The notes: generated by a model not told the origin, from the sequence alone. Positions 35,641-49,036 are shown, numbered from the stretch's first letter. The stretch is DNA of 64,000 bases from Limnanthes douglasii subsp. nivea (GCA_036936605.1 JAUPFV010000001.1:157017187-157081186), one strand, 5' to 3'. Program-made: numbers and translations.

Positions 35641-36736
35641 TTTTGTTCTCACAATGAACACTTATTTTGTATATTATATTACACATATATTTAAAGTACA
35701 AAAATGACTATGCATGGTATAACGAGATAAAATAATTTTAAAGGATTCAATGTGTTTCCTCGAAAACTTGTCCAACACCACCATCAATCCAACAAATAAT
35801 ACTAAACTAATTTTTCTTATGGATAAAAAAAGTAATACCATAATTAGTTTCCTTACTAAGTAAATTTTTAACCATAACTTCAAATAAAATTAAAGCGGTT
35901 TATTTAACTATTTCTCGATCAACGAGATCCATAATTGTATCAATTTGAAGAGTTGGATCACCTAAATAATCAACAAGTGATAGCATAGTTGCAAAATCAT
36001 CATTAGCGCTTAAAAGTCCATTATTAAGTTCCCCTTTAACACTAGTTAACTTTAAAACAGATTCTAACCAACTTGATCATTTAGTTTGAATATATTTGGC
36101 AAAATTTATGAAATTGCATGACACAAATATAAAAAATAGCCAAAAGTTAAGCCAACTATAGAATTCCAAATAATTCATACTCCTTAGGAAAGACTAATTT
36201 ACTAAAATCTAATCCTCCAAACACTACAAACAAATATTTCAACCAACACATGTAAAAAATGTGACTAGTAAAGATTATGCTGAAACTATTGTCCTGAAGT
36301 AAAACCCAAAAAATACTCACTATTCACTTCACTACTTAAGGATCTAGAAAAATAAATAACCTAATCTAAGTAATGAAAATGAGAAGCAAAGGAACCAGAC
36401 ACATAACCCATTTTTCAATACACTAGATAACATAAAAAATCATTTTTTGGCCATCTATGAAACTATACATGAAAAAAACAGAGAATAACGGTAAAAGTCA
36501 TGTAAAAATTATTATGAAAGCATAACAACATCAAAATGAACCATTTCTAGGGTTATATTTTCACTGTTTTGATTTTCCCTCTTTGTATTTTTGTTTAGAA
36601 CTCTAATTTGTCTATATGCCAAGAAAGAAAGACAATAAAGTATTTATGGTTTCGAAAAAAATATAAAATAGATTTATGTGTGTTTCGGAATTTGAAGAAA
36701 TAAAATAGATACTTTTATGGATTACTGAATTCATTT

Positions 36737-36884
36737 TGTGTCTTTCGTTTCTCTCGCGTTATGTGAAATCAAATCGTCGGGTTAAAGTTGGAGTTCAATT
36801 TATAAATGCATGTGTCTTTCGTTTCTCTCGCGTTATGTGAAATCAAATCGTCGGGTTAAAGTTGGAGTTCAATTTATAAATGCA
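36737..36884. repeat. perfect 74-bp tandem duplication
   Basis: 36737-36810 and 36811-36884 appear identical, beginning 'tgtgtctttcgtttctctcg'. The sequence is less AT-rich than its surroundings and non-coding. The absence of differences suggests a recent event. Confidence 0.92.
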
Positions 36885-37053
36885 TGGACATGCTATTTGC
36901 GTTAATCCATTCATTGCAAATGTATTAATAGATTAAATTAAAAGAAATTATATATATATATATATATTCCTAATCTGTTGCAATATGACACATTTTGCAA
37001 CAAAATATTATGGCTATTGGAAGAATCCAAAGTTGACGGGGTCAAAACACGCG

Positions 37054-37103
37054 ATGTTGCAAATTCATCTATTGCTATTGTTGCAAATTCATCTATTGCT
37101 ATG
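37054..37103. repeat. 24-bp tandem duplication
   Basis: 'ttgcaaattcatctattgct' occurs twice at a 24-bp period. It lies in a 63-codon open stretch (36978-37169) that I do not consider a gene. Confidence 0.8.
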
Positions 37104-37169
37104 GTTGATCAATTTGAACCTAATAAAATAACATATTGTACATTTCGCAAAATTATAATTATATTATGA

Positions 37170-38498
37170 ATGTATTTTGCAATTTACATTCAAACAACTA
37201 TTTCACAAAACATAAATAACATATATTGTAAACATTAAAGTATAAATAAGTTTGCTATTATTATATAACTCTATTTTACATTTGAAAAAGTACTACTACT
37301 TTGCAATTTAAGCGACAATGATTTTGCAGTTCGCATTTTACTTTATTTCGCATACACATTTTACTATATTTTACAATTCACGAATTCGTAGGGTTACTTA
37401 TTTTAGAAATGTTTTGGAGTTCAACTTTTCTTTTCAAATAACATAAGCTTTGTATCGGAGTTTGTTTTTTTTACAAATGACAATTGCAATATATATAGAT
37501 TCGATATGCACTTTAAAAACTTTATAAACTAGATTTGTAGCTTGACATTTATTCGTAACATATTCTTGTGATTTATTTAACATTTATTTCAAACAAATAA
37601 AAAAACACAATTCCTCGTAATTTTAAAAAGTAATTAGATGACAAATTAAAAAAATAATAAAAACGGCTAACATAGTTTAAACTTAAAAATTTTATGTGAA
37701 AAGTCAGCAATAAATTATAGGTGCATTGTTTTTTATCGCTAACTTCATGATTAAAATAAAAGTTTGGGTAGAGTGTTTGAATTATAAAATTATAAAAATA
37801 TAAAAATATAAAATTATAAATGAAGTAGAGATTGTGTTTGATCACAATTTAAAACTTGGAATAAATGTTAGGTTGAATTCAAATTTTATAAAAATAAATG
37901 GAGTTGAGGGAGTGATAATAAAATTTAATTCTATATGTTTAGTAAAAGATATTGAGGGTATTATAAAAAAGTTAGATATATATATATATAATATATATTA
38001 TTTTTAGATAGTAATAGATGATAATACCGAAAATTAAATTTGGTTTTGGATACAAAATAGTACTTCGGCCAAACATATCCATGTATTCTTCGATAACATT
38101 TAGAAGTGAGTAATCGTGTATTACTTATTCTGAAAGATTTTACTTAACAAAATACATAGTTAGTTCTATTGGCAGGAATCAAAATTAAAGTCAACTGGAA
38201 GACAACATGAATAAGTTTGGTATCAACATCTACCACCACGAGCTTTTGTTCATTATAATAAGCACAAGAAAATTGCACAAAACGTGACAAGTATATGACA
38301 GGAGAATGATAGGCAATATCGTGTTCTTCAGCATGTCATTACATTGTTAGTCAGACTACTCATCTAATACTTATCTGGCAGTTGACGGAGTCCTTAAAGA
38401 CTTTTTTCATCTGATATTTTTCTGGCAGCACAAGTTATATCGATCGCTCATTGTCGCCATTTTTGTGTTTCTACAAAATCAAAAAACACAATAAAAGT
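37170..38498 (+). other. upstream region of the receptor kinase gene
   Basis: AT-rich; a TA tract lies at about 37975-37990. One WRKY W-box sequence (TTGACT on the minus strand, 38189-38194) lies about 300 bp before the ATG. No convincing TATA box could be placed. Receptor kinases of this subfamily are often stress-induced, but nothing here proves that. Confidence 0.35.
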
Positions 38499-41400
38499 AT
38501 GAAGATTGATCATTATTTTGTCTATCTATTAGTTGCTGCATTTTCGGTAATAAATCTGGTCCAAGCTCAAAGTCAAAAAGGTATGAAAACTTGTGCAAGC
38601 GTATGATATGTTAGTATGAATTAACACGACTGTGAGTATTTCTTATTTATTTTTGTGGTCGCGCAGGATTTATCAGCTTAGATTGCGGCTTAACTCCAAA
38701 AGACCTCACATACACAGAGAAAACAACAAATATAACCTATACTTCTGATGCAAGTTACATCAACTATGGTGTCAGCAAGAGCATCAAATCGATATACCGA
38801 AAGAATTTCCAGCAGCAGATGTGGTCTCTGAGAAGCTTTCCTGAAGGAATCCGAAACTGCTACAAGTTTGACCTGACCATGGGTAGAAGATATTTGATTG
38901 TTGCAATCTTCCTGTATGGAGACTATGATGATCTAGACAAATCTCCTAGCTTCGATGTGTATTTAGGTCCTAACCTTTGGTCTTCGGTGAATATAAAGGA
39001 TGCCTCCACAGATATTACCTTGGAGATTACCCATGTCTTAACATCAAACCGTTTACAAATATGCCTTGTAAAAACAGGAACCACCATACCTTTCATAACT
39101 GAGCTCGAGATAAGACCTCTGCCAAATGATACATACGTAACTCAGACCGGATCACTGGTGCCCATGTGGAGGATGTATCATACAACCAATGTTGATGGGT
39201 TTATCAGGTTAGCTTCTTTTTGTTTGATATCATGCATGTATGGTCAGCAGAACCATCGCTAAGAAAAAGACCTTTGATATGGATGAAATACTTATTAGAT
39301 AGGTTTTCAAAAAAAAGTTTACATTTTTGTTCTTTTTTACAAAGATTACCAAAATAACTTTTAGGATACGAATCCCCCACCTATAGTATGTATATAATAC
39401 TATTTGATATTACACATATTTAAAGGTAGAGTAGTTACTTTTGCATTCCTCGTTTTAGGATCCGTTGCTAGGTATAATCGAATTTTTTGCATTTTGTTGA
39501 ATAGAACGGTGATATTAGAAAAATAATAAATTCATCTTTGTAGGATACCGTACAATGAATAACAAACAAAAAAATTATGAGTTTTTGTGGAGCAGAATAG
39601 TAGGGAAACGGATTTGATTTTTTCAATAATTAAAAAGATTTGTATGAAAAAAATTTGAAATTAAAATTATGTTGGTTGTTTAAAAAAAATATCTATTATA
39701 TAAAATCAGATTTTTTATTCGAATTAGAGAATGAATATATTTACATATATACTATTTGAAATGGGGCAAAAATATATATTGGACCAAAGTTTTTCTCCAA
39801 ATGTAAAAAGAGTTTATATCTAAAAAACGCCTCATTCAAATTTTAAATCATAAAAGGTGACATTTATTGAGCCCATTAATCACAATATTGTATAGCCGCA
39901 TTTTCTATCTTGTTTGATAAATTATTATGACTACCGTGGTTGACTAGTCAATTCAATTACATTAAAATATTTAACAATTTTTTTCCATTTTAGTGCAATT
40001 CATTATTAACTACTAGAATGACGACCAAAGTCCCACATCCCACATCGTTTAAACATGGAAATGATTACTGGTATATAAGTAAAGAACATATCTCTACTAG
40101 TATGAGATCTTTTGGAAGTGAACCAAAAGCAAAGTCGTGTCGTCTTACGGGACCAAAGCGGACAATATCATACTTGTGTGTTGAGATCGGATTGTTCATA
40201 CTTATATATGAAAAGGGAATATGCGGTACCAATATTTCCAACAAATGATATCAGAGCTCTATATCAAGACGGTGGTACTTGATCGGTTGTTCATACTTAT
40301 ATACGAAGAGGGATTGTTCATACTTATATATGAAAAGGAAATATGCGGTACCATATTTCCAACAAATGGTATCAGAGCTCCAGACCCAAACAGAATACGA
40401 TGGTGGTAAATTTCTCGATCGTCGAACATATGATGGACCAGTAGTCATATGCTTAAGGTGAAATATCTTTTCTAGAGATCCTAGTTTCGAGCGTCTGTGG
40501 CTCATCAAACGGTGTGATTAGATTGGAGTATATCAAGACAGTGGTACTTGATTGGAGTGGCACTAAGGAACAAAACAATATGGTCTAATCGGAGGTGACA
40601 GATATATCCATTGTAATATATACTATATGGGTCAGGTGGAAACCTGATTAGAATGGATGAATGCAATTCAATTGAGAGGAGGCTAAAAGTGGTACATAGT
40701 TCGAGAGGAGGATTGTTAGGGTGACGACCAAAGTCCCACATCCCACATCGGTTAAATATGAGAATGATTAGTGTTATATAATATCAACCGGTTAAATATG
40801 AGAATGATTAGTGTTATATAAGTAAATAACATATATCTCTACTAGTATGAGAGTTCAAATATTCGAATATCAACGAATCATCAAATATTGAACATTTATT
40901 ATTCATAATGAATACATGAAGATAGTATATACAAATAAATTTACATTTATCTTTTACTAGATTTGTGTCTTTATCCTTCTCAAGTATATCAAAGCCAAGT
41001 CCTAACTTCTTGTAACGACTAAACTTCATGCTCAAATAGGTGGCTCTTTTACTATCTCCCAATGCATATGTAATTTTTTAAAAGAACTATGAAGTAGATA
41101 AGCTTCAACCTCCATAACTTGCAGGTCTGAGCACATACCTTAGGATATAAAAATATGTTGTAATCTCTAAATGTTAAGCTTTCCATATTGAATTAGACAC
41201 CTAATGATAATTGGGTATCTTAATATGAGAGATTTCTGATGGACTTTAATATAATTCCAATAGCCGACTTGTGGACAAATTCTCTACTTAACCCTTTGAT
41301 TAAATGATCGGATAAATTATATTGACTTTTGACAATCTTCATTGATATAACACCATGTGTGATGCGTTCATGAATCATGCTATGCCTAACACCTAAGTTT

Positions 41401-44400
41401 CTAAACCTGCCTTTGTAAACTTGTCTATAGACATTGGCCAAGGTAGCATCACTATCACACTTGATAGATTTAGGTGATCCCGGTTTGGGCCACAATGGAT
41501 TTTCATATATAAGTTTTCTTAACCACTCAAATTCTTTATTAGCTGATGCTAATGCCACAAACTAAGATTCCATTATCGAATGAGTAGTATAGGCATGTTT
41601 CTTGGATACTCAAGAGATATGACATCCTCCAAGAAGGAACACCCATTTAATTTTGGAAGAATGATTTGCATATTGGAAATATAACTTGCATCCAAATAAC
41701 CTTCAAGAATCAAAGGAAATCATGTAGAAATCAAACCATAATCCATGATTCTTTTCAAATACTTGAATACTTAGTTTAAAGCTTTCCACTGATGTGAACA
41801 AGCATTGCAAATATACTTATTGAGCTTTCCAAAAACATAGGAAATATCTGGCTTAGTGTTATTCATGGACTACATAAGACAGCCAATGATTCTTGAGTAT
41901 TCAAGTTGAGATACTACAACATCTTTATTATGTGGAAGCTTAAGCCTATGATCCATGAGTGTGTTATCTGATGAATAATCTTTGAAGTTAAATTTATTCA
42001 ATATCTTCTCAATATAATAAGATTGAGGAATCGTATACTATTGTTCTTCGTCCCCCAAGTCTTTGTTCTAAACTATATGACAATAATTTCCTTACTTTAT
42101 CAATTTGAGTTTGGTCAGTACCAAAAATTAAAATATCATCCACATAGATAAATCATAACTTCTTTACTAGAAGCATCCAAAATTACTATACAAAAACTTG
42201 TAGGTTTGATTAAAAATATAACTATTAAACAATAACATATTATCAACACATAGTTTTTTTTATGCTTCTTTCATACCATACAAAGATATCTTCAATTTGC
42301 ATACCTTTTTTTCACAACCATACATAACAAAACCTTCTGGTTGTTTTCTATAATTCTCCTCATCCAAATAATATTTCAATAATGAACTTTTCACATCTAT
42401 TTGATGAACTACATGATTGTAAACTGATGCAAGTGTTATAAACAATCTAATAGTAAAAATCATTGTAACAAGATCATATATATCAAAGAAAGTAATATTT
42501 ATATTGATAATTAATTTTATCTTTTGACTCTTTAACCAAATAAAGTTAAAATCATATCCAAAAGGCTTCAAATTTCTAACTCTAGTGCCTCACTGTGGTT
42601 CAGAAGGTTCAAGTATATAAACAATCCCATCTGATCCATCATCCAATTTGAACTGAATTCATATTAATGGAATTGTGAATTATGTCTCTAGGTACTGGTA
42701 TAAATATATATCTTTATTCATCAAATATTGTATCTCTTAACTTTATAATTGTGTTCATAGGCACATAATCATTAAATTCTAACACATGAAACCTGTACGC
42801 AATGGAATGCTCAGCATACCTAATAAAGTGAGTCTTACAACTTTTCTACAACCCAGACTCTCAGATGATTCAATGTTGGAGGCATTTTATGCTAAAACTA
42901 ATACAGGGTAATATTATTTCTTTTAGTAGGAATTTTATTCAATAAATAACTGGTTGTTAATATACCCTCACCCTATAATCCTTCACTCAAACTTGAATAG
43001 AATAACATGATATTAACCATTTCTTTTAAAGTCATATTCTTCCTTTACACCATTTTGTTGTAGTGTATAAGAAGTCGTGGTTTGATGTATTATACCATTA
43101 GACTAAAATATATTGGATCATAGTATTTACCTTCTCTATTCGTACGTAGATTTCTAACCAAAATAATGTTATGTAGCTCTACTTCTTCTTTATAGATTTT
43201 TAATTTATCAAGAGCTTCATTATTGGCATGCAACAAGTAAATATAACAATATACAAAGGCATCATCAATAAAAGTAATAATATACTTTTTATTTCCTAAC
43301 GAAGGTATAACATGAAAATCACATAAATCACTATATACTAGTTTCAATATTTTCAAAACTTGGTTAACATCATTGAAAAATATTTCGGGTTATTTTAGTC
43401 AACATGCAAGTATTACATTTCTCATTATTTACATCAACATGAGGTATAAGAATCATTTTCTAAATGAATTTTATTCTTTTATAATGTACATCTCATAGTC
43501 TAGCATGTCATAATTTTGTTTTAATCAAATTTCTACAAGTACTAGTGGAAGCCATGCAAACATATTCATGCTGAAATGAAACATTAACATTTAACATAAG
43601 ATTATCATTACATAAATATCAAAAGTCTACAAATACACCATGTTTTGAAAATATATACTTTCCACTTTCATAAATTTGTTTGAAACCATAATTATTCAAG
43701 TCAACACTGAATAATAGATTCTTTCAAATCCCGAATAATACATATTTTCCAGAAGTAAATACTAGTTAACCTCTCATAACCCTTTGATTGGGTGGTTGTA
43801 ATATTTTCCAATTTAAATTTAGATCCATCTCCAATTGGTTAAAAACCATTGAACCATTGAACCATTGAACCATTGAAGAGCTTTATATACATGACTTGTT
43901 GCCTTCGAATGAATCCATCTTGCAACATTATCATCCTACACATAAAATTCTTCAGACATTAGTGACACATAATTTTGACCATAATTATAATTTTGAACTA
44001 ATATTTCACCTTGTTAATTTTCTGAATCTTTAGACCCACTTTGACAAAAATTGTTCTTTCTTTTTCAAACCCGACAATCCATCCTAAAGTGACCAGGTTT
44101 TGCACATTTCTAACATGTCAACTTTGGCTTCTTGTTTGAACAAGTATTGTTGTTTCATTTAAAAGTTATTTCCCTTTGTAGTGTTTGCATTATTAGAGAA
44201 TTCACTGTTTTCAACCATATTCATAATTGGATTTCTTCCTCGGTATTTACCCTTAGGATTACTAATTTCTTCTTAAGCCTTTTAAAGACTCTTTGATCTT
44301 AAAACAACTCCCAAGTTGAATCAGACTCATCTCTTCCTTGTTATGTTTCAAAATGTGTTTAGAATCTTTCAATAATGGTTGTAATTTATCTATAACACTA

Positions 44401-47400
44401 TACAATGAATCAGGTTTATCAATTTTCATGTTATGTTAAAAAAACTAACCCATAATTCTTAGCAATTCATTGTATTGCTCCATGATCGGTCTAAAATCAA
44501 CCTTTGTGTAATTAATAAAGTTACTAAGTATAAACTTTTTATTAGCAACATCTTTGACTATATAATTGGATTCTCATAATTCGTTTGCAGACTCGATAGT
44601 CTGGTATACATCAAATAAATGACCAGACATCCCATTTAAGATGTGGCTATGAAATATGTAATCATCGTTCTCCCATTTTCAACGTCTTCTTGTTTGCTCT
44701 ATCATTTCATTCTCAATTAATAGTTGGTATAGGAGTACTCAAAACGTACACTGCCTTCAGGGTAGTCAACGAAAAATGCATTATTTCCTATCATCTTCTA
44801 AAATAATGGCCTCAAACTTGTCCAACTTAATAAACTTACTTGTTATGTTCTTAGTTGATTTTTCATTCGTCATTTCAATCTTCATTTACATATAATTTCA
44901 ATTTTTTTTATTGTGAAACGTATTTGATTTTGGATAACTTTTGAAATCTTGTATTAAAACAATATCATATTAAAATTATTTTGGTGATTCTCCAAAATAT
45001 CAATTGAATAAAATTAGAATTTTTATTTAAACTAGAGGAAGAATATGATTTCTTAAACATACGGAAAGATATATATAGACCAAAATTTCAATCCATTGTA
45101 AAAACGGTTTACGTCTGGTTTAAATTTTATATCAAAATGACTATTTTATGAACATTTAATCCAAGCCATGAGCTATGTCCCTTTGACTGTTCCGAGAGGC
45201 ACTGTCCCTGACTCTGAAAATCACAATATTGTCTAGAAAATGTATACTCCGCATTTTCCAATTTATTTAATAAACAATTAGGATTATATCCATCGATTAA
45301 TCAGTGCAATTATACTAAATATCTCAATATATTAAAACTTAAGTTTGGAGGCCGTAGCATAAATAATGTCAACAGAAACATTCAGGCTCTTGAAATATCA
45401 TCGTGTGCATGGTCCGAGCGTTGTGTCACTCTACTATTAGCGGCAAGAAAGGCCAAAGTTATTGTTTTCCCACTCTAAATCTCCTTGTCATACTAAATTT
45501 CTTCAGACATCTTAACGGCCAACATTTAATCAAATTTGAACAGTTTTTCCCACCCCACAGCCTATATGATGCCTCTATTACATTTGAATAAGTAAACTAA
45601 GAATTGTTGCAGGTTCGAAGAAGATATATATGATCGTAGATGGACTCCATATTTTGAGGACGACTGGACTCAGATAAGCACCACTAGTAATATCGACACA
45701 AGTAATATCTATAACCCACCACAACTCGCAATGAGAAATGCAGCCATCCCGAAAAACAGTACTCGGCCTTTTAATTATACCATAATTGCTGATGATACTG
45801 TCCAAGGAAATACCACATCCCAGTTATACGTATATATGCACTTTGCTGAACTTGAACTACTAAAATCCAACGAGTCCAGACAATTCCAAATTACTTGCAA
45901 CGGTGCAAATTTTTACAAACTTATGAAACCTGATTACTTGAGTTTGACTACTCTATACAACGATAAAGAATTGAATCCCGTGGAAGGAAAGTACGATTTT
46001 GTATTTGAAAAGACTGAAACTTCAACTCATCCGCCTTTATTAAATGCAATCGAAGTTTATAAAACGATTGAATTCTCACAGTTAGAAACAAATTCAACCG
46101 AAGGTATGTTAATATGTACTTTCGCATTCAATTTTCAAGAAGTGTCATTATTATTATTATTTATAGTCATACGTTCCAGTTGATGCCATCATGAACTTTA
46201 AAGGCGCATACGAAGTTGACAGAATTAGCTGGCAAGGAGACCCGTGTGCCCCCAAAACATACATGTGGGATGGACTAAATTGCAGCTATATTCTTGACGA
46301 TCCACCCCAGATCACATCCTTGTAAGTTTTAAAACTTTAGGTAACTTCTTAAGCAAGTTAATTATTAACATGACAATGTTTAACAAAAGATATATCAATA
46401 TAGGAATGTGTCATCAAGCGGACTGAAAGGGGACATACCACCTTACATATCAAATCTTACTCAATTAGAACGGCTGTTAGTATCTTAAACCTTCCAAGTC
46501 AATTTTAGTAGCAGTGTCCTGTTACCATATAAAATGGATGATTGATCTTTCCATGTCAAATGGCAGGGACTTATCAAACAACAGTTTAACCGGAGAAGTG
46601 CCAGTATTTCTAGCTCAATTACAATTCTTGAAGTTCTTGTAAGTTGATCTGCTAGAAGTAAGGAACTTGTTTTGTTTTGGCCATATACTTAAATATTGTT
46701 CTCTCTTTGTAGAAACTTGAGCTCCAATCAGCTTAATGGTTCAATCCCAGAAGCTCTCCTGGAAAAACAAAAGAAAGGATCACTAACATTAAGGTTTTGT
46801 AGAGTAACTAATCTTTTATAATTTTTCAGTTTCAACTTTGAGTATGAACAAACTTCTTCATTTTTTATTTTATGATTAGCTGTTAACTATAGAAATTATT
46901 GTTTTACTCTATAAGGGAAGTATCTCGCTTTCATAAATTAAAGTACCATGCACTGCACTTGTTTAAAACCTCATTCTTGTTATTATTGTTTATTTTCAAT
47001 TCAAGTTTCGGAGGAAATGCTATGCTTTGCAAGTCATATTCATGCGATGGCAAAGTTGGGATCGTAAAGAAACGCAGCATTCTGGTTCCAGTAGTGGCAG
47101 CGGCTGCAGCAGTCATCGTTATCGCAGGTGCACTTGTAGCGTTCTTCATACTAAGAAGTAGACGAAAGTCAGTAACCGAAGGTAGAGCCAAAAAATATAG
47201 TTTATATTTCACTTTATGATTTTTGTCCGGTTTAGTCGCAAATATTTTAACTATATATATACTTGTATAGTCTCGGAACATCCCCCTCCCCCTCCAAAAT
47301 CCCCAGGCAAGCAGTATGTGAATTCAGAATCGAGAACACCCTTCGAATCCGTTCTAGAAACAAAGGGCCGGCGTTTCTCTTATTCTGAGATCTATAAGAT

Positions 47401-48670
47401 TACAAATAACTTTGAGAGAGTTCTTGGTAAAGGAGGTTATGGAATGGTTTACCACGGCTATTTGGACGGCACTCAAGTAGCTGTCAAGATGCTCTCTCAG
47501 TCATCGGCCCAGGGTTATAAACAATTCAAGACAGAGGTAGTAGATCTCTTTTTATATGCATAAACCTTCAACTACGATAAGTCTTACAAAACTCACTTTT
47601 TGATTAACCTCTAAAACATTCACATTTTGGTTTCTTAGGTGAAACTTCTGTTGAGAGTTCATCACCGAAATTTGGTGAGTCTTGTTGGTTATTGTGACGA
47701 AGGAGAAAACATGTCGCTTATCTACGAGTTCATGGCAAATGGAGACTTGAAAGAATATTTATCTGGTATTATTACCAACCCAACTATACATAATATGATT
47801 TTTTGTATTCATCTAAATTATATCTTATCAATATAGGAAAGCGTGGGAATAATACACTGAACTGGAGGGAGAGATTGCAGATAGCTGCTGAGGCTGCACA
47901 AGGTAATGTATCCGGTGATTGTTTGTTTTTAGATCTCTCATATAGAGTTTTTAAGTTATAGCTGACAATTGGTTTGTACTACAGGACTGGAGTATATGCA
48001 CCACGGTTGCAAGCCGCCCATAGTGCATCGAGATGTCAAAGCTACTAACATTTTAATAAACGAACATTTCCAAGCAAAACTTGGCGACTTTGGACTCTCA
48101 AAATCTTTCTCGTCTGACGGTGAAACCCATGTTTCAACGGTGGTTGCTGGTACACCGGGGTATCTTGATCCTGAGTAAGGATATCCATACTATAAAAATT
48201 AATTTCTCCTGAGATATAGTATCATACTTGATGTTAAGGCTTTGGTTTGGTTCATATGCAGGTATTATAGAACAAACTGGCTAACTGAGAAGAGCGATGT
48301 ATATGGTTTTGGAGTTGCATTAATGGAAATAATTGTTAATCAACCGGTGATTGACAAAACCCGCGAGAGACCTCATATTACCGATTGGGTTAGTATGATT
48401 CTGACAAAAGGGGACATTAAAAGTATAATTGATCCCAAGTTAGAAGGTGATTATGATACTAACAACGTGTGGAAGGCTATTGAGGTGGCCATGAGTTGTG
48501 TAAATCCATCTGGTAGCAGACGGCCAACTATGACTTACGTTGCGGCTGAATTAAACGAATGTCTAGCAGCTGAGACCGCAAGGAAGGAAGGAAGTCAAGA
48601 AATGGAATCAAAGAGTTCCGTCGAGGTCAGTCTGTCTTTTGGCAATGCATATGGTCCTGGAGCAAGGTGA
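38499..48670 (+). CDS. malectin-like LRR receptor protein kinase (LRR-I subfamily), 13 exons
   Basis: Plasma-membrane receptor kinase, apparently complete: exons 38499-38580, 38667-39207, 45613-46103, 46180-46321, 46404-46475, 46567-46638, 46713-46793, 47006-47181, 47271-47536, 47639-47765, 47837-47902, 47985-48174 and 48262-48670. All introns are GT-AG; the 2715 coding bases give 904 residues and TGA. Signal peptide at residues 1-24; malectin-like domain about 27-380 ([17 protein letters not shown]); SWQGDPCAP linker; LRRs about 417-490 ([13 protein letters not shown]); transmembrane 518-543; kinase from about 600. Kinase motifs: GKGGYG 605-610, Lys625, HRD 720-722, DFG 740-742, GTPGYLDPE. 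It is an RD kinase with catalytic residues present, so probably active. Intron 2 is about 6.4 kb and full of transposons. Close to the Arabidopsis At1g51790/At1g51860-type cluster, by remembered similarity. The ligand is unknown. Confidence 0.93.
40012..40850 (+). mobile_element. non-autonomous (TRIM-like) LTR element, ends eroded
   Basis: Direct repeats share 'tgacgaccaaagtcccacat' at 40018 and 40721. The right LTR starts TGTTAGGG at 40714, after the purine tract GAGAGGAGGA. The left LTR ends with 'tttccaacaa', and a primer site TGATATCAGAGC / TGGTATCAGAGC follows; the segment holding it occurs twice (about 40180-40260 and 40300-40380). The internal region to 40713 has no coding frame. The right LTR breaks off about 40850 and repeats a 42-bp piece (aaccggttaaatatgagaat...) internally. 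The element lies within intron 2. Confidence 0.7.
41220..41558 (-). pseudogene. Copia-5 RNase H C-terminal region
   Basis: 112 open codons matching the end of Copia RNase [52 protein letters not shown]. The last of these corresponds to the usual 'ADxxTK' end. Confidence 0.75.
42260..42571 (-). pseudogene. Copia-5 reverse transcriptase piece
   Basis: 103 codons with [28 protein letters not shown] and [12 protein letters not shown], the block before the YVDD site. The site itself, YVDD, lies about 110 bp further along the minus strand in another frame. Confidence 0.75.
43844..43877. repeat. 8-bp tandem repeat (AACCATTG), 4 copies
   Basis: Four consecutive copies inside the decayed gag/integrase linker of Copia-5. 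Confidence 0.9.
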
Positions 48671-49036
48671 TCCGTTTAAAAGATCCAATTGTTTGACACT
48701 ATGTTCAAAACAATTTTATTTTGAGTGTGATGTAAATTTACATTTTTTCTTTTTAACGTTTCCGGCTCTTTAATAAGTCTATCAATTTTGTTTGTCATAT
48801 ATGTTTTGCAAAATTAAAAGATAACGATTAGATTTTTCAAAGAAAAAATTAAAAAAATGATTATATTTAATGGTGAGTCTTTAAAAGGTACATAAGGTAT
48901 TTCAAAATTCTTGTTGCATACTCATATTTTTCATAATTCCAATAAAAGCATAAAATTTTGGAAGTACAAGAACATCCCTTCAATTAAAAAACACGTTTAA
49001 TTGTTTAATTATTTTAAAAAACACAATCAGGCTTAA

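Larger units (their letters stand above)
40900..44950 (-). mobile_element. decayed Ty1/Copia element (Copia-5) in intron 2
   Basis: Minus-strand order: gag from ATG 44873 (MTNEKSTKN); zinc knuckle [12 protein letters not shown] (about 44085-44120, first Cys codon changed to a stop); integrase pieces (43356-43090, LVYSDLCDF and FIDDAF); RT (42571-42260; [11 protein letters not shown] near 42130); and RNase H (41558-41220, [20 protein letters not shown] to GLSREFV). The second core Asp of integrase is replaced (RTNREGKY). Many stops and gaps. LTR borders could not be fixed. It is antisense to the host gene. Confidence 0.78.
39208..45612 (+). other. 6.4-kb intron 2 of the receptor kinase, enlarged by transposons
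   Basis: Bounded by GTTAGC at 39208 and TTGCAG at 45607-45612. It separates the two halves of the malectin-like domain at an Arg codon (phase 2), where related genes have a short intron. Contents: AT-rich sequence, a non-autonomous LTR element (40012-40850), a minus-strand Copia (about 40900-44950) and diverged direct repeats near both ends (about 39760-40000 and 45060-45340). The other introns of the gene are 66-212 bp. Confidence 0.85.

Noticed and set aside
47216..47563. Separate small genes within the kinase region
   Set aside because: The individual open stretches are exons of one spliced receptor kinase; splice sites join them in phase.
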